From Ptiloglossa arizonensis (Eukaryota; Arthropoda; Insecta; Hymenoptera; Colletidae): DNA of 64,000 nucleotides. Position 1 is the stretch's first letter. Each line of letters opens with the position of its first letter. Location: the NCBI RefSeq assembly GCF_051014685.1, contig NW_027479053.1, positions 1 to 64,000 of the forward strand. Reading direction: 5' to 3'. Positions 44,159 to 59,663 of the stretch are shown here, piece by piece. The notes under the pieces were generated by a model. That model ran no database searches. It was not told where the DNA came from and worked only from the letters and a program-made list of their open reading frames with translations. The position numbers and the translations under genes were made by a program.

Positions 44159-44907
44159 TATAACGTATAACGTATAACGTATAACGTATAACGTATATCG
44201 TATAACGTATAACGTATAACGTATTACGTATAACGTATAACGTATAACGTATAACGTATAACATATAACGTATAACGTATAACGTATAACGTATAACGTA
44301 TAACGTATACCGTATAACGTATAACGTATAACGTATAACGTATAACGTCTAACGTAAAACGTATAACGTATAACGTATAACGCATAACGTATAACGTATA
44401 ACGTATAACGTATGACATATAACGTATAACGTATAACGTATAACGTATAACGTATCACGTATAACGTATAACGTATATCGTAAAACGTATAACGTGTAAC
44501 GTATAACGTATAACGTGTAACGTATAACGTGTAACGTATAAAGTATAACGTATAACTTATAGCGTATAACGTATAACGTATACCGTATAACGTATAACGT
44601 ATAACGTATAACGTATAACGTATAACGTATAACGTATAACGTATAACGTATAACGTATAACGTATAACGTATAACGTATAACGTATAACGTATAACGTAT
44701 AACGTATAACGTATAACGTATAACGTTTAACGTATAACGTATAACGTATAACGTATAACGTATAAAGTATAACGTACAACGTATAACGTATAACGTATAA
44801 CGTATAACGTATAACGTATAACGTATACCGTATAACGTATAACGTATAACGTATAACGTATAACGTATAACGTATAACGTATAACGTATAACGTATAACG
44901 TATAACG

Positions 44908-45149
44908 TATGACGTAGAACGTACAACGTATTTATAACGTATATCGTAAAACGTATAACGTATAACGTATAACGCATAACGTATAACGTATAACGTATAA
45001 CGTATGACATATAACGTATAACGCATAACGTATAACGTATAACGTATATCGTATGACATATAACGTATAACGTATAACGTATAACGTATAACGTATAACG
45101 TATCACGTATAACGTATAACGTATATCGTAAAACGTATAACGTATAACG
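44908..45149 (+). repeat. B-head hybrid, copy 1 of a 242-bp tandem duplication
   Basis: B head (A4G, T3G, T3C, TATT insertion with TTT at 44931-44933, A5T, T3A) joined to a different tail with T1C and an A4G+G7A unit. The next segment repeats it with a 242-bp offset (34 heptamers plus the 4-base insertion). Confidence 0.7.
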
Positions 45150-45270
45150 TATGACGTAGAACGTACAACGTATTTATAACGTATATCGTAAAACGTATAA
45201 CGTATAACGTATAACGCATAACGTATAACGTATAACGTATAACGTATGACATATAACGTATAACGCATAA
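45150..45270 (+). repeat. B-head hybrid, copy 2 of the 242-bp duplication
   Basis: Same order of marks as the segment 242 bp upstream, TTT at 45173-45175. The match ends near 45,270, where an A2T unit appears instead of canonical units. A further B head with a similar tail is at 45602 (TTT at 45625-45627). Confidence 0.7.
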
Positions 45271-46963
45271 CGTATAACGTTTAACGTATAACGTATAACG
45301 TATAACGTATAACGTATGAAGTATAACGTACAACGTATAACGTATAACGTATAACGTATAACGTATAACGTATAACGTATACCTTATAACGTATAACGTA
45401 TAACGTATAACGTATAACGTATAACGTATAACGTATAACGTATAACGTATAAAGTATAACGTACAACGTATAACGTATAACGTATAACGTATAACGTATA
45501 ACGTATAACGTATACCGTATAACGTATAACGTATAACGTATAACGTATAACGTATAACGTATAACGTATAACGTATAACGTATAACGTATAACGTATAAC
45601 GTATGACGTAGAACGTACAACGTATTTATAACGTATATCGTAAAACGTATAACGTATAACGTATAACGTATAACGTAAAACGTATAACGTATAACGTATA
45701 ACGCATAACGTATAACGTATAACGTATAACGTATGACATATAACGTATAACGTATAACGTATAACGTATAACGTATAACGTATAACGTATAACGTATAAC
45801 GTATACCGTATAACGTATAACGTATAACGTATAACGTATAACGTATAACGTAAAACGTATAACGTATAACGTATAACGCATAACGTATAACGTTAAACGT
45901 ATAACGTATGACATATAACGTATAACGTATAACGTATAACGTATAACGTATAACGTATCACGTATAACGTATAACGTATATCGTAAAACGTATAACGTGT
46001 AACGTATAACGTATAACGTGTAACGTATAACGTGTAACGTATAAAGTATAACGTATAACGTAAAACGTATAACGTATAACGTATAACGCATAACGTATAA
46101 CGTATAACGTATAACGTATGACATATAACGTATAACGTATAACGTATAACGTATAACGTATAACGTATCACGTATAACGTATAACGTAAAACGTATATCG
46201 TAAAACGTATAACGTGTAACGTATAACGTATAACGTGTAACGTATAACGTGTAACGTATAAAGTATAACGTATAACTTATAGCGTATAACGTATAACGTA
46301 TACCGTATAACGTATAACGTATAACGTATAACGTATAACGTATAACGTATAACGTATAACGTATAACGTATAACGTATAACGTATAACGTATGACGTATA
46401 ACGTATAACGTATAACGTATAACGTATAACGTATAACGTATAACGTTTAACGTATAACGTATAACGTATAACGTATAACGTATAAAGTATAACGTACAAC
46501 GTATAACGTATAACGTATAACGTATAACGTATAACGTATAACGTATAACGTATACCGTATAACGTATAACGTATAACGTATAACGTATAACGTATAACGT
46601 ATAACGTATAACGCATAACGTATAACCTATGACGTATAACGTATAACGTATAACGTATAACGTATAACGTATAACGTATAACGTATAACGTATAACGTAT
46701 AACGTATAACGTATTACGTATAACGTACAACGTATACCGTATCACGTATAACGTATACCGTATAACGAATAACGTATAACGTATAACGTATAAGGTATAA
46801 CGTGTAACGTATAGCGTATAACGTATAACGTATAACGTATAACGTATAACGTATAACGTATAACGTATAACGTATGACGTATAACGTATAACGTATAACG
46901 TATAACGTATAACGCATAACGTATAACGTATAACGTATAACGTATAACGTATAACGTATAACG

Positions 46964-47240
46964 TATGACGTAGAACGTACAACGTATTTATAACGTATAT
47001 CGTAAAACGTATAACGTATAACGTATAACGTATAACGAATAACGTAAAACGTATAACGCATAACGTATAACGTATAACGTGTAACGAAGAACGTATAACG
47101 AATAACGTATAACGTATTTCGTATAACGTATAATGTATAACGTGTAACGAAGAACGTATAACGAATAACGTATAACGTATATCGTATAACGTATAACGTA
47201 TAACGTATAACGTATAACGTATATCGTAAAACGCATAACG
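46964..47240 (+). repeat. Word B with an exact 266-bp internal deletion
   Basis: TTT at 46987-46989. The first half is normal to TATTTCG and the first C6T unit. The sequence then continues as it normally does after the second C6T unit (canonical, A2G, AAGAACG). Its length of 277 bp is 266 less than the 543-bp copy at 42372, whose two C6T units are 266 bp apart. It is the last B word before the change to C words. Confidence 0.8.
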
Positions 47241-48043
47241 TATAACGTATAACGTATAACGTATAACGTATAACGTATAACGTATAACGTATAACGTACA
47301 ACGTATACCGTATCACGTATAACGTACAACGTATACCGTATCACGTATAACGTATACCGTATAACGAATAACGTATAACGTATAACGTACAAGGTATAAC
47401 GTGTAACGTATAGCGTATAACGTATGACGTATAACGTATAACGTAAAACGTATAACGTATAACGTATAACGTATAACGTATAACGCATAACGTATAACGT
47501 ATAACGTATAACGTATAACGTATAACGTATAACGTATAACGTATAACGTATAACGTATAACGTATAACGTATAACGTATAACGTATAACGTATAACGTAT
47601 AACGTATAACGTATAACGTATAACGTATAACGTATAACGAATAACGTAAAACGTATAACGCATAACGTATAACGTATTATATAACGTGTAACGAAGAACG
47701 TATAACGAATAACGTATAACGTATATCGTATAACGTAGAACGTATAACGTATAACGTATAACGTAAATCGTAAAACGTATAACGTATAAGGTATAACGTA
47801 TAACGTATAACGTATAACGTATAACGTATAACGTATAACGTATAACGTATACCGTATAACGTATAACGTGTAACGTATAACGTATAACGTATAACGTATA
47901 ACGTATAACGTATACCGTATAACGTATAACGAATAACGTAAAACGTATAACGCATAACGTATAACGTATAACGTGTAACGAAGAACGTATAACGAATAAC
48001 GTATAACGTATATCGTATAACGTATAACGCATAACGTATAACG

Positions 48044-50610
48044 TATAAGCTATAACGTATAACGTATAACGTACAACGTATACCGTATCACGTATAACGT
48101 ATACCGTATAACGAATAACGTATAACATATAACGTATAACGTATAACGTATAACGTATAACGTATAACGTATAACGTATAACGTATAAACTAACGTATAA
48201 CGTATACCGCATAACGTATAACGTATAACGTGTAACGAAGACAGTATAACGAATAACGTAAAACGTATAACGCATAACATGTAACGTATAACGTATCACG
48301 TATAACGTATAACGTATAACGTATAACGTATAACGCATAACGTTTAACGTATAAGGTATAACGTATAACGTATAACGTATAACGTATAACGTATAACGTA
48401 TAACGAATAACGTATAACCTATAACGTATAACGCATAACGTATAACGTATAACGTATAACGTATAACGTATAACGCATAACGTATAACGTATAACGTATA
48501 ACGTATGACGTATAACGTATAACGTATAACGTATAACGTATAACGTATAACGTATAACGTATCACGTATAACGTATATTGTATAACGTATAACGTATAAT
48601 GTATAACGTATAACGTATAACGTACAACTTTTAACGGAAAACGTATAACGAATAACGTAAAACGTATGACGCATTACATATTACATATAACGTATAACGT
48701 AAAACGTATAACGTATAACGTATAACGAATAACGTAAAACGTATATCGCATAACGTATAACCTATAACGTATAACGTATAACGTATAACGTATAACGAAT
48801 AACGTAAAACGTATAACGCATAACGTATAACGTATAACGTGTAACGAAGAACGTATAACGTATAACCAATAACGTATAACGTATAACGTATAACATATAA
48901 CGAATAACGTAAAACGTATAACGCATAACGTATAACGTATAACGTGTAACGAAGAACGTATAACGAATAACGTATAACGTATATCGTATAACGTATAATG
49001 TATAACGTATAACGTATAAGGTATAACGTATAGCGTATAAAGTATAACGTATAACGTATAACGTATATCGTGAAACGTATAACGTATTACGTATAAAGAA
49101 TAACGTATAACGTATAACGTATAAAGAATAACGTATAACGTATTACGTATAACGAATAACGTAGAACGTATAACGCATAACGTATAATGTATAACGTGTA
49201 ATGAAGAACGTATAACGAATAACGTATAACGTATATCGTATAACGTATAACGTATAACGTATAACGTATATCGTAAAACGTATAACGTATAACGTATAAC
49301 GTATAACGTATAACGTATAACGTATAACGTATAACGTATAACGTATAACGTATAACGTATAACGTATAACGTATAACGTATAACGTATAACGTATAACGT
49401 ATAACGTATAACGTATACCGTATAACGTATAACGTATAACGTATAACGTATAACGTATAACGTATAACGTATAACGTATAACGTATAACGTATAGCGTAT
49501 AACGTATAACGTGTAACGTATAACGTATAACGTATAACGTATAACGTATAACGTATAACGTATACCGTATAACGTATAACGAATAACGTAAAACGTATAA
49601 CGCATAACGTATAACGTATAACGTGTAACGAAGAACGTATAACGTATAACGTATATCGTAAAACGTATAACGTATTCCGTATAAAGAATAACGTATAACG
49701 TATAACGTATAAAGAATAACGTATAACGTATAACGTATAACGAATAACGTAGAACGTATAACGCATAACGTTTAATGTATAACGTGTAACGAAGAACGTA
49801 TAACGAATAACGTATAACGTATATCGTATAACGTATAACGTATAACGTATAACGTATATCGTAAAACGTATAACGTATAACGTATAACGTATAACGTATA
49901 ACGTATAACGTATAACGTATAACGTATAACGTATAACGTAGAACGTATAACGTATAACGTATAACGTACAACGTATAACGTATACCGTATAACGTATAAC
50001 GTATAACGTATAACGTATAACGTATAACGTATAACGTATAACGTATAACGTATAACGTATAGCGTATAACGTATAACGTGTAACGTATAACGTATAACGT
50101 ATAACGTATAACGTATAACGTATAACGTATACCGTATAACGTATAACGAATAACGTAAAACGTATAACGCATAACGTATAACGTATAACGTGTAACGAAG
50201 AACGTATAACGTATAACGTATATCGTAAAACGTATAACGTATTACGTATAAAGATTAACGTATAACGTATAACGTATAAAGAACAACGTATAACGTATAA
50301 CGTATAACGTATAACGAATAACGTAGAACGTATAACGCATAACGTATAATGTATAACGTGTAACGAAGAACGTATAACGAATAACGTATAACGTATATCG
50401 TATAACGTATAACGTATAACGTATAACGTATATCGTAAAACGTATAACGTATAACGTATAACGTATAACGTATAACGTATAACGTATAACGTATAACGTA
50501 TAACGTATAACGTATAACGCATAACGTATAACGTATAACGTGTAACGAAGAACGTATAACGAATAACGTATAACGTATATCGCATAACGTATAACGCATA
50601 ACGTATAACG
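48044..50610 (+). repeat. C-word HOR, copy 1 (about 2.57 kb)
   Basis: It starts at TATAAGC without TACTA, then the first seven units of word A, then G7A, the short TATAAACTAACG pair, A5C followed by T1C, AAGAACG-type marks, an ATGTAACG mark, the TATATTG mark, and the C word proper (48623). The CATTACA-TATTACA mark and several AATAACG/T3A/T1C series follow. A private AAGACAG unit at about 48237 replaces AAGAACG. It holds two consecutive similar blocks (about 49,080-49,640 and 49,660-50,220), each with C6A pairs, T3G, A5T-T3A and an A2G unit. Confidence 0.7.
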
Positions 50611-52561
50611 TATAAGCTATAACGTATAACGTATAACGTACAACGTATACCGTATCACGTATAACGTATACCGTATAACGAATAACGTATAACATATAAC
50701 GTATAACGTATAACGTATAACGTATAACGTATAACGTATAACGTATAAACTAACGTATAACGTATACCGCATAACGTATAACGTATAACGTGTAACGAAG
50801 AACGTATAACGAATAACGTAAAACGTATAACGCATAACATGTAACGTATAACGTATCACGTATAACGTATAACGTATAACGTATAACGTATAAAGCATAA
50901 CGTTTAACGTATAAGGTATAACGTATATCGTATAACGTATAACGTATAACGTATAACGTATAACGTATAACGTATAACCTATAACGTATAACGCATAACG
51001 TATAACGTATAACGTATAACGTATAACGTATAACGTATAACGTATGACGTGTAACGTATAACGTATAACGTATAACGTATAACGTATAACGTATAACGTA
51101 TCACGTATAACGTATATTGTATAACGTATAACGTATAACGTATAACGTATAACGTATAACGTACAACTTTTAACGGAAAACGTATAACGAATAACGTAAA
51201 ACGTATGACGCATTACATATTACATATAACCTATAACGTAAAACGTATAACGTATAACGTATAACGAATAACGTAAAACGTATATCGCATAACGTATAAC
51301 CTATAACGTATAACGTATAACGTATAACGTATAACGAATAACGTAAAACGTATAACGCATAACGTATAACGTATAACGTGTAACGAAGAACGTATAACGT
51401 ATAACCTATAACGTATAACGTATAACGTATAACATATAACGAATAACGTAAAACGTATAACGCATAACGTATAACGTATAACGTGTAACGAAGAACGTAT
51501 AACGAATAACGTATAACGTATATCGTATAACGTATAATGTATAACGTATAACGTATAAGGTATAACGTATAGCGTATAAAGTATAACGTATAACGTATAA
51601 CGTATATCGTAAAACGTATAACGTATTACGTATAAAGAATAACGTATAACGTATAACGTATAAAGAATAACGTATAACGTATAACGTATAACGAATAACG
51701 TAGAACGTATAACGCATAACGTATAATGTATAACGTGTAACGAAGAACGTATAACGAATAACGTATAACGTATATCGTATAACGTATAACGTATAACGTA
51801 TAACGTATATCGTAAAACGTATAACGTATAACGTATAACGTATAACGTATAACGTATAACGTATAACGTATAACGTATAACGTATAACGTATAACGTATA
51901 ACGTATAACGTATAACGTATAACGTATAACGTATAACGTATACCGTATAACGTATAACGTATAACGTATAACGTATAACGTATAACGTATAACGTATAAC
52001 GTATAACGTATAACGTATAACGTATAGCGTATAACGTATAACGTGTAACGTATAACGTATAACGTATAACGTATAACGTATAACGTATACCGTATAACGT
52101 ATAACGAATAACGTAAAACGTATAACGCATAACGTATAACGTATAACGTGTAACGAAGAACGTATAACGTATAACGTATATCGTAAAACGTATAACGTAT
52201 TACGTATAAAGAATAACGTATAACGTATAACGTATAAAGAATAACGTATAACGTATATCGTATAACGAATAACGTAGAACGTATAACGCATAACGTATAA
52301 TGTATAACGTGTAACGAAGAACGTATAACGAATAACGTATAACGTATATCGTATAACGTATAACGTATAACGTATAACGTATATCGTAAAACGTATAACG
52401 TATAACGTATAACGTATAACGTATAATGTATAACGTGTAACGTATAACGTATAACGTATAACGTATAACGCATAACGTATAACGTATAACGTGTAACGAA
52501 GAACGTATAACGAATAACGTATAACGTATATCGTATAACGTATAACGCATAACGTATAACG
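50611..52561 (+). repeat. C-word HOR, copy 2 (about 1.95 kb)
   Basis: Same order of marks as copy 1 from TATAAGC through the C word (51162), the CATTACA mark (51209) and the C6A pairs. It differs by a C6A unit in the stretch after the ATGTAACG mark and by a different number of internal blocks. Confidence 0.7.
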
Positions 52562-54379
52562 TATAAGCTATAACGTATAACGTATAACGTACAACGTATA
52601 CCGTATCACGTATAACGTATACCGTATAACGTATAACGAATAACGTAAAACGTATAACGCATAACGTATAACGTATAACGTGTAACGAAGAACGTATAAC
52701 GAATAACGTATAACGTATATCGTATAACGTATAACGCATAACGTATAACGTATAAGCTATAACGTATAACGTATAACGTACAACGTATACCGTATCACGT
52801 ATAACGTATACCGTATAACGAATAACGTATAACATATAACGTATAACGTATAACGTATAACGTATAACGTATAACGTATAACGTATAACGTATAAACTAA
52901 CGTATAACGTATACCGCATAACGTATAACGTATAACGTGTAACGAAGAACGTATAACGAATAACGTAAAACGTATAACGCATAACATGTAACGTATAACG
53001 TATCACGTATAACGTATAACGTATAACGTATAACGTATAACGTATAACACATAACGTTTAACGTATAAGGTATAACGTATAACGTATAACGTATAACGTA
53101 TAACGTATAACGTATAACGTATAACGTATAACGTATAACCTATAACGTATAACGCATAACGTATAACGTATAACGTATAACGTATAACGTATAACGCATA
53201 ACGTATAACGTATAACGTATAACGTATGACGTATAACGTATAACGTATAACGTATAACGTATAACGTATAACGTATAACGTATAACGTATCACGTATAAC
53301 GGATATTGTATAACGTATAACGTATAACGTATAACGTATAACGTATAACGTACAACTTTTAACGGAAAACGTATAACGAATAACGTAAAACGTATGACGC
53401 ATTACATATTACATATAACGTATAACGTAAAACGTATAACGTATAACGTATAACGAATAACGTAAAACGTATATCGCATAACGTATAACCTATAACGTAT
53501 AACGTATAACGTATAACGAATAACGTAGAACGTATAACGCATAACGTATAATGTATAACGTGTAACGAAGAACGTATAACGAATAACGTATAACGTATAT
53601 CGTATAACGTATAACGTATAACGTATAACGTATATCGTAAACCGTATAACGTATAACGTATAACGTATAACGTATAACGTATAACCTATAACGTATAACG
53701 TATAACGTATAACGTATAACGTATAACGTATAACGTATAACGTACAACGTATAACGTATACCGTATAACGTATAACGTATAACGTATAACGTATAACGTA
53801 TAACGTATAACGTATAACGTATAACGTATAACGTATAGCGTATAACGTATAACGTGTAACGTATAACGTATAACGTATAACGTATAACGTATAACGTATA
53901 CCGTATAACGTATAACGAATAACGTAAAACGTATAACGCATAACGTATAACGTATAACGTGTAACGAAGAACGTATAACGTATAACGTATATCGTAAAAC
54001 GTATAACGTATTACGTATAAAGATTAACGTATAACGTATAACGTATAAAGAATAACGTATAACGTATAACGTATAACGTATAACGAATAACGTAGAACGT
54101 ATAACGCATAACGTATAATGTATAACGTGTAACGAAGAACGTGTAACGAAGAACGTATAACGAATAACGTATAACGTATATCGCATAACGTATAACGCAT
54201 AACGTATAACGTATAAGCTATAACGTATAACGTATAACGTACAACGTATAACGTATAACGTATAACGTATAACGTATAACGTATAACGCATAACGTATAA
54301 CGTATAACGTGTAACGAAGAACGTATAACGAATAACGTATAACGTATATCGCATAACGTATAGCGCATAACGTATAACG
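52562..54379 (+). repeat. C-word HOR, copies 3 and short duplications of its first part
   Basis: TATAAGC occurs at 52562, 52751, 54212 and 54380. The first interval is 189 bp (27 heptamers) and the last 168 bp (24 heptamers). The piece containing TATAAGC and the upstream AAGAACG-A5T-T1C series was therefore duplicated locally at both edges. The longer copy at 52751 holds the C word at 53351 and the CATTACA mark near 53398. Confidence 0.7.
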
Positions 54380-54723
54380 TATAAGCTATAACGTATAACG
54401 TATAACGTACAACGTATACCGTATCACGTATAACGTATACCGTATAACGAATAACGTATAACATATAACGTATAACGTATAACGTATAACGTATAACGTA
54501 TAACGTATAACGTATAACGTATAAACTAACGTATAACGTATACCGCATAACGTATAACGTATAACGTGTAACGAAGAACGTATAACGAATAACGTAAAAC
54601 GTATAACGCATAACATGTAACGTATAACGTATCACGTATAACGTATAACGTATAACGTATAACGTATAAAGCATAACGTTTAACGTATAAGGCATAACGT
54701 ATATCGTATAACGTATAACGTAT

Positions 54724-56473
54724 AACGTATAACGTATAACGTATAACGTATAACGTATAACCTATAACGTATAACGCATAACGTATAACGTATAACGTAT
54801 AACGTATAACGTATAACGCATAACGTATAACGTATAACGTATAACGTATGACGTATAACGTATAACGTATAACGTATAACGTATAACGTATAACGTATAA
54901 CGTATCACGTATAACGTATATTGTATAACGTATAACGTATAACGTATAACGTATAACGTATAACGTACAACTTTTAACGGAAAACGTATAACGAATAACG
55001 TAAAACGTATATCGCATAACGTATAACCTATAACGTATAACGTATAACGTATAACGTATAACGAATAACGTAAAACGTATAACGCATAACGTATAACGTA
55101 TAACGTGTAACGAAGAACGTATAACGTATAACCTATAACGTATAACGTATAACGTATAACATATAACGAATAACGTAAAACGTATAACGCATAACGTATA
55201 ACGTATAACGTGTAGCGAAGAACGTATAACGAATAACGTATAACGTATATCGTATAACGTAGAACGTATAACGTATAACGTATAACGTAAATCGTAAAAC
55301 GTATAACGTATAAGGTATAACGTATAACGTATAACGTATAACGTATAACGTATAACGTATAACGTATAACGTATACCGTATAACGTATAACGTGTAACGT
55401 ATAACGTATAACGTATAACGTATAACGTATAACGTATACCGTATAACGTATAACGAATAACGTAAAACGTATAACGCATAACGTATAACGTATAACGTGT
55501 AACGAAGAACGTATAACGAATAACGTATAACGTATAACGTATAACGTATAACGTATAACGTATAACGCATAACGTTTAACGTATAAGGTATAACGTATAA
55601 CGTATAACGTATAACGTATAACGTATAACGTATAACGAATAACGTATAACCTATAACGTATAACGCATAACGTATAACGTATAACGTATAACGTATAACG
55701 TATAACGCATAACGTATAACGTATAACGTATAACGTATGACGTATAACGTATAACGTATAACGTATAACGTATAACGTATAACGTATAACGTATCACGTA
55801 TAACGTATATTGTATAACGTATAACGTATAACGTATAACGTATAACGTATAACGTACAACTGTTAACGGAAAACGTATAACGAATAACGTAAAACGTATG
55901 ACGCATTACATATTACATATAACGTATAACGTAAAACGTATAACGTATAACGTATAACGAATAACGTAAAACGTATATCGCATAACGTATAACCTATAAC
56001 GTATAACGTATAACGTATAACGTATAACGAATAACGTAAAACTTATAACGCATAACGTATAACGTATAACGTGTAACGAAGAACGTATAACGTATAACCT
56101 ATAACGTATAACGTATAACGTATAACATATAACGAATAACGTAAAACGTATAACGCATAACGTATAACGTATAACGTGTAACGAAGAACGTATAACGAAT
56201 AACGTAAAACGTATATCGTATAACGTATAATGTATAACGTATAACGTATAAGGTATAACGTATAGCGTATAAAGTATAACGTATAACGTATAACGTATAT
56301 CGTAAAACGTATAACGTATTACGTATAAAGAATAACGTATAACGTATAACGTATAAAGAATAACGTATAACGTATAACGTATAACGAATAACGTAGAACG
56401 TATAACGCATAACGTATAATGTATAACGTGTAACGAAGAACGTATAACGAATAACGTATAACGTATATCGTAC
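54724..56473 (+). repeat. 1,750-bp tandem duplication, copy 1
   Basis: Read line by line, this segment matches the next 1,750 bp with no difference seen. Rare marks such as a TGTAGCG unit (about 55211 and 56961), TAAATCG (about 55289 and 57039), the GTTAACG unit of the C word (55862 and 57612) and TATAAAA-type changes near 56041 and 57791 are all shared. 1,750 is 250 heptamers. The match covers about 54,724-56,502 against 56,474-58,252. Confidence 0.9.
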
Positions 56474-58252
56474 AACGTATAACGTATAACGTATAACGTA
56501 TAACGTATAACCTATAACGTATAACGCATAACGTATAACGTATAACGTATAACGTATAACGTATAACGCATAACGTATAACGTATAACGTATAACGTATG
56601 ACGTATAACGTATAACGTATAACGTATAACGTATAACGTATAACGTATAACGTATCACGTATAACGTATATTGTATAACGTATAACGTATAACGTATAAC
56701 GTATAACGTATAACGTACAACTTTTAACGGAAAACGTATAACGAATAACGTAAAACGTATATCGCATAACGTATAACCTATAACGTATAACGTATAACGT
56801 ATAACGTATAACGAATAACGTAAAACGTATAACGCATAACGTATAACGTATAACGTGTAACGAAGAACGTATAACGTATAACCTATAACGTATAACGTAT
56901 AACGTATAACATATAACGAATAACGTAAAACGTATAACGCATAACGTATAACGTATAACGTGTAGCGAAGAACGTATAACGAATAACGTATAACGTATAT
57001 CGTATAACGTAGAACGTATAACGTATAACGTATAACGTAAATCGTAAAACGTATAACGTATAAGGTATAACGTATAACGTATAACGTATAACGTATAACG
57101 TATAACGTATAACGTATAACGTATACCGTATAACGTATAACGTGTAACGTATAACGTATAACGTATAACGTATAACGTATAACGTATACCGTATAACGTA
57201 TAACGAATAACGTAAAACGTATAACGCATAACGTATAACGTATAACGTGTAACGAAGAACGTATAACGAATAACGTATAACGTATAACGTATAACGTATA
57301 ACGTATAACGTATAACGCATAACGTTTAACGTATAAGGTATAACGTATAACGTATAACGTATAACGTATAACGTATAACGTATAACGAATAACGTATAAC
57401 CTATAACGTATAACGCATAACGTATAACGTATAACGTATAACGTATAACGTATAACGCATAACGTATAACGTATAACGTATAACGTATGACGTATAACGT
57501 ATAACGTATAACGTATAACGTATAACGTATAACGTATAACGTATCACGTATAACGTATATTGTATAACGTATAACGTATAACGTATAACGTATAACGTAT
57601 AACGTACAACTGTTAACGGAAAACGTATAACGAATAACGTAAAACGTATGACGCATTACATATTACATATAACGTATAACGTAAAACGTATAACGTATAA
57701 CGTATAACGAATAACGTAAAACGTATATCGCATAACGTATAACCTATAACGTATAACGTATAACGTATAACGTATAACGAATAACGTAAAACTTATAACG
57801 CATAACGTATAACGTATAACGTGTAACGAAGAACGTATAACGTATAACCTATAACGTATAACGTATAACGTATAACATATAACGAATAACGTAAAACGTA
57901 TAACGCATAACGTATAACGTATAACGTGTAACGAAGAACGTATAACGAATAACGTAAAACGTATATCGTATAACGTATAATGTATAACGTATAACGTATA
58001 AGGTATAACGTATAGCGTATAAAGTATAACGTATAACGTATAACGTATATCGTAAAACGTATAACGTATTACGTATAAAGAATAACGTATAACGTATAAC
58101 GTATAAAGAATAACGTATAACGTATAACGTATAACGAATAACGTAGAACGTATAACGCATAACGTATAATGTATAACGTGTAACGAAGAACGTATAACGA
58201 ATAACGTATAACGTATATCGTACAACGTATAACGTATAACGTATAACGTATA
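56474..58252 (+). repeat. 1,750-bp tandem duplication, copy 2
   Basis: Second copy, identical by eye to the first over about 1.78 kb. On the right it diverges where A5T-T3A units appear at about 58,252. On the left the copies diverge at the T3C unit at about 56,473. The C word occurs twice per copy, once as TTTAACG (54966 and 56716) and once as GTTAACG (55855 and 57605). Confidence 0.9.
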
Positions 58253-59663
58253 TCGTAAAACGTATAACGTATAACGTATAACGTATAACGTATAACGTAT
58301 AACGTATAACGTATAACGTATAACGTATAACGTATAACGTATAACGTATAACGTATAACGTATAACGTATAACGTATAACGTATAACGTATAACGTATAA
58401 CGTATAACGTATAACGTATACCGTATAACGTATAACGTATAACGTATAACGTATAACGTATAACGTATAACGTATAACGTATAACGTATAACGTATAGCG
58501 TGTAACGTATAACGTGTAACGTATAACGTATAACGTATAACGTATAACGTATAACGTATACCGTATAACGTATAACGAATAACGTAAAACGTATAACGCA
58601 TAACGTATAACGTATAACGTGTAACGAAGAACGTATAACGTATAACGTATATCGTAAAACGTATAACGTATTACGTATAAAGAATAACGTATAACGTATA
58701 ACGTATAACGTATAAAGAATAACGTATAACGTATAACGTATAACGTATAACGAATAACGTAGAACGTATAACGCATAACGTTTAATGTATAACGTGTAAC
58801 GAAGAACGTATAACGAATAACGTATAACGTATATCGTATAACGTATAACGTATAACGTATAACGTATATCGTAAAACGTATAACGTATAACGTATAACGA
58901 TTAACGTATAACGTATAACGTATAACGTATAACGTATAACGTATAACGTATAACGCATAACGTATAACGTATAACGTGTAACGAAGAACGTATAACGAAT
59001 AACGTATAACGTATATCGTATAACGTATAACGCATAACGTATAACGTATAAGCTATAACGTATAACGTATAACGTACAACGTATACCGTATCACGTATAA
59101 CGTATACCGTATAACGAATAACGTATAACATATAACGTATAACGTATAACGTATAACGTATAACGTATAACGTATAACGTATAACGTATAAACTAACGTA
59201 TAACGTATACCGCATAACGTATAACGTATAACGTGTAACGAAGAACGTATAACGAATAACGTAAAACGTATAACGCATAACATGTAACGTATAACGTATC
59301 ACGTATAACGTATAACGTATAACGTATAACGTATAACACATAACGTTTAACGTATAAGGTATAACGTATAACGTATAACGTATAACGTATAACGTATAAC
59401 GTATAACGTATAACGTATAACGTATAACCTATAACGTATAACGCATAACGTATAACCTATAACGTATAACGTATAACGTATAACGCATAACGTATAACGT
59501 ATAACGTATAACGTATGACGTATAACGTATAACGTATAACGTATAACGTATAACGTATAACGTATAACGTATAACGTATAACGTATCACGTATAACGTAC
59601 ATTGTATAACGTATAACGTATAACGTATAACGTATAACGTATAACGTACAACTTTTAACGGAA

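Larger units (their letters stand above)
36100..47240 (+). repeat. Domain IV: return of B words, with L landmarks and an embedded domain III copy
   Basis: B words are at 37284, 37946, 42372 and 46964, with partial heads at 44908, 45150 and 45602. L+TACTA landmarks are at 38986 and 44140. The series A5T, AATACCG, then L (about 43517 to 44140) has nearly the same internal spacing (about 625 bp) as in domain I (640-646 bp). This identifies it as the same repeat family resuming after about 20 kb of A-type array. Between 39,614 and about 41,600 a domain III type segment is inserted in the same orientation. Confidence 0.7.

Noticed and set aside
48623..48643. C-word region as unique non-satellite sequence
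   Set aside because: It looks foreign at first, but it parses in register as three variant heptamers (T3C+G7T, A2T, T1G+T3A).
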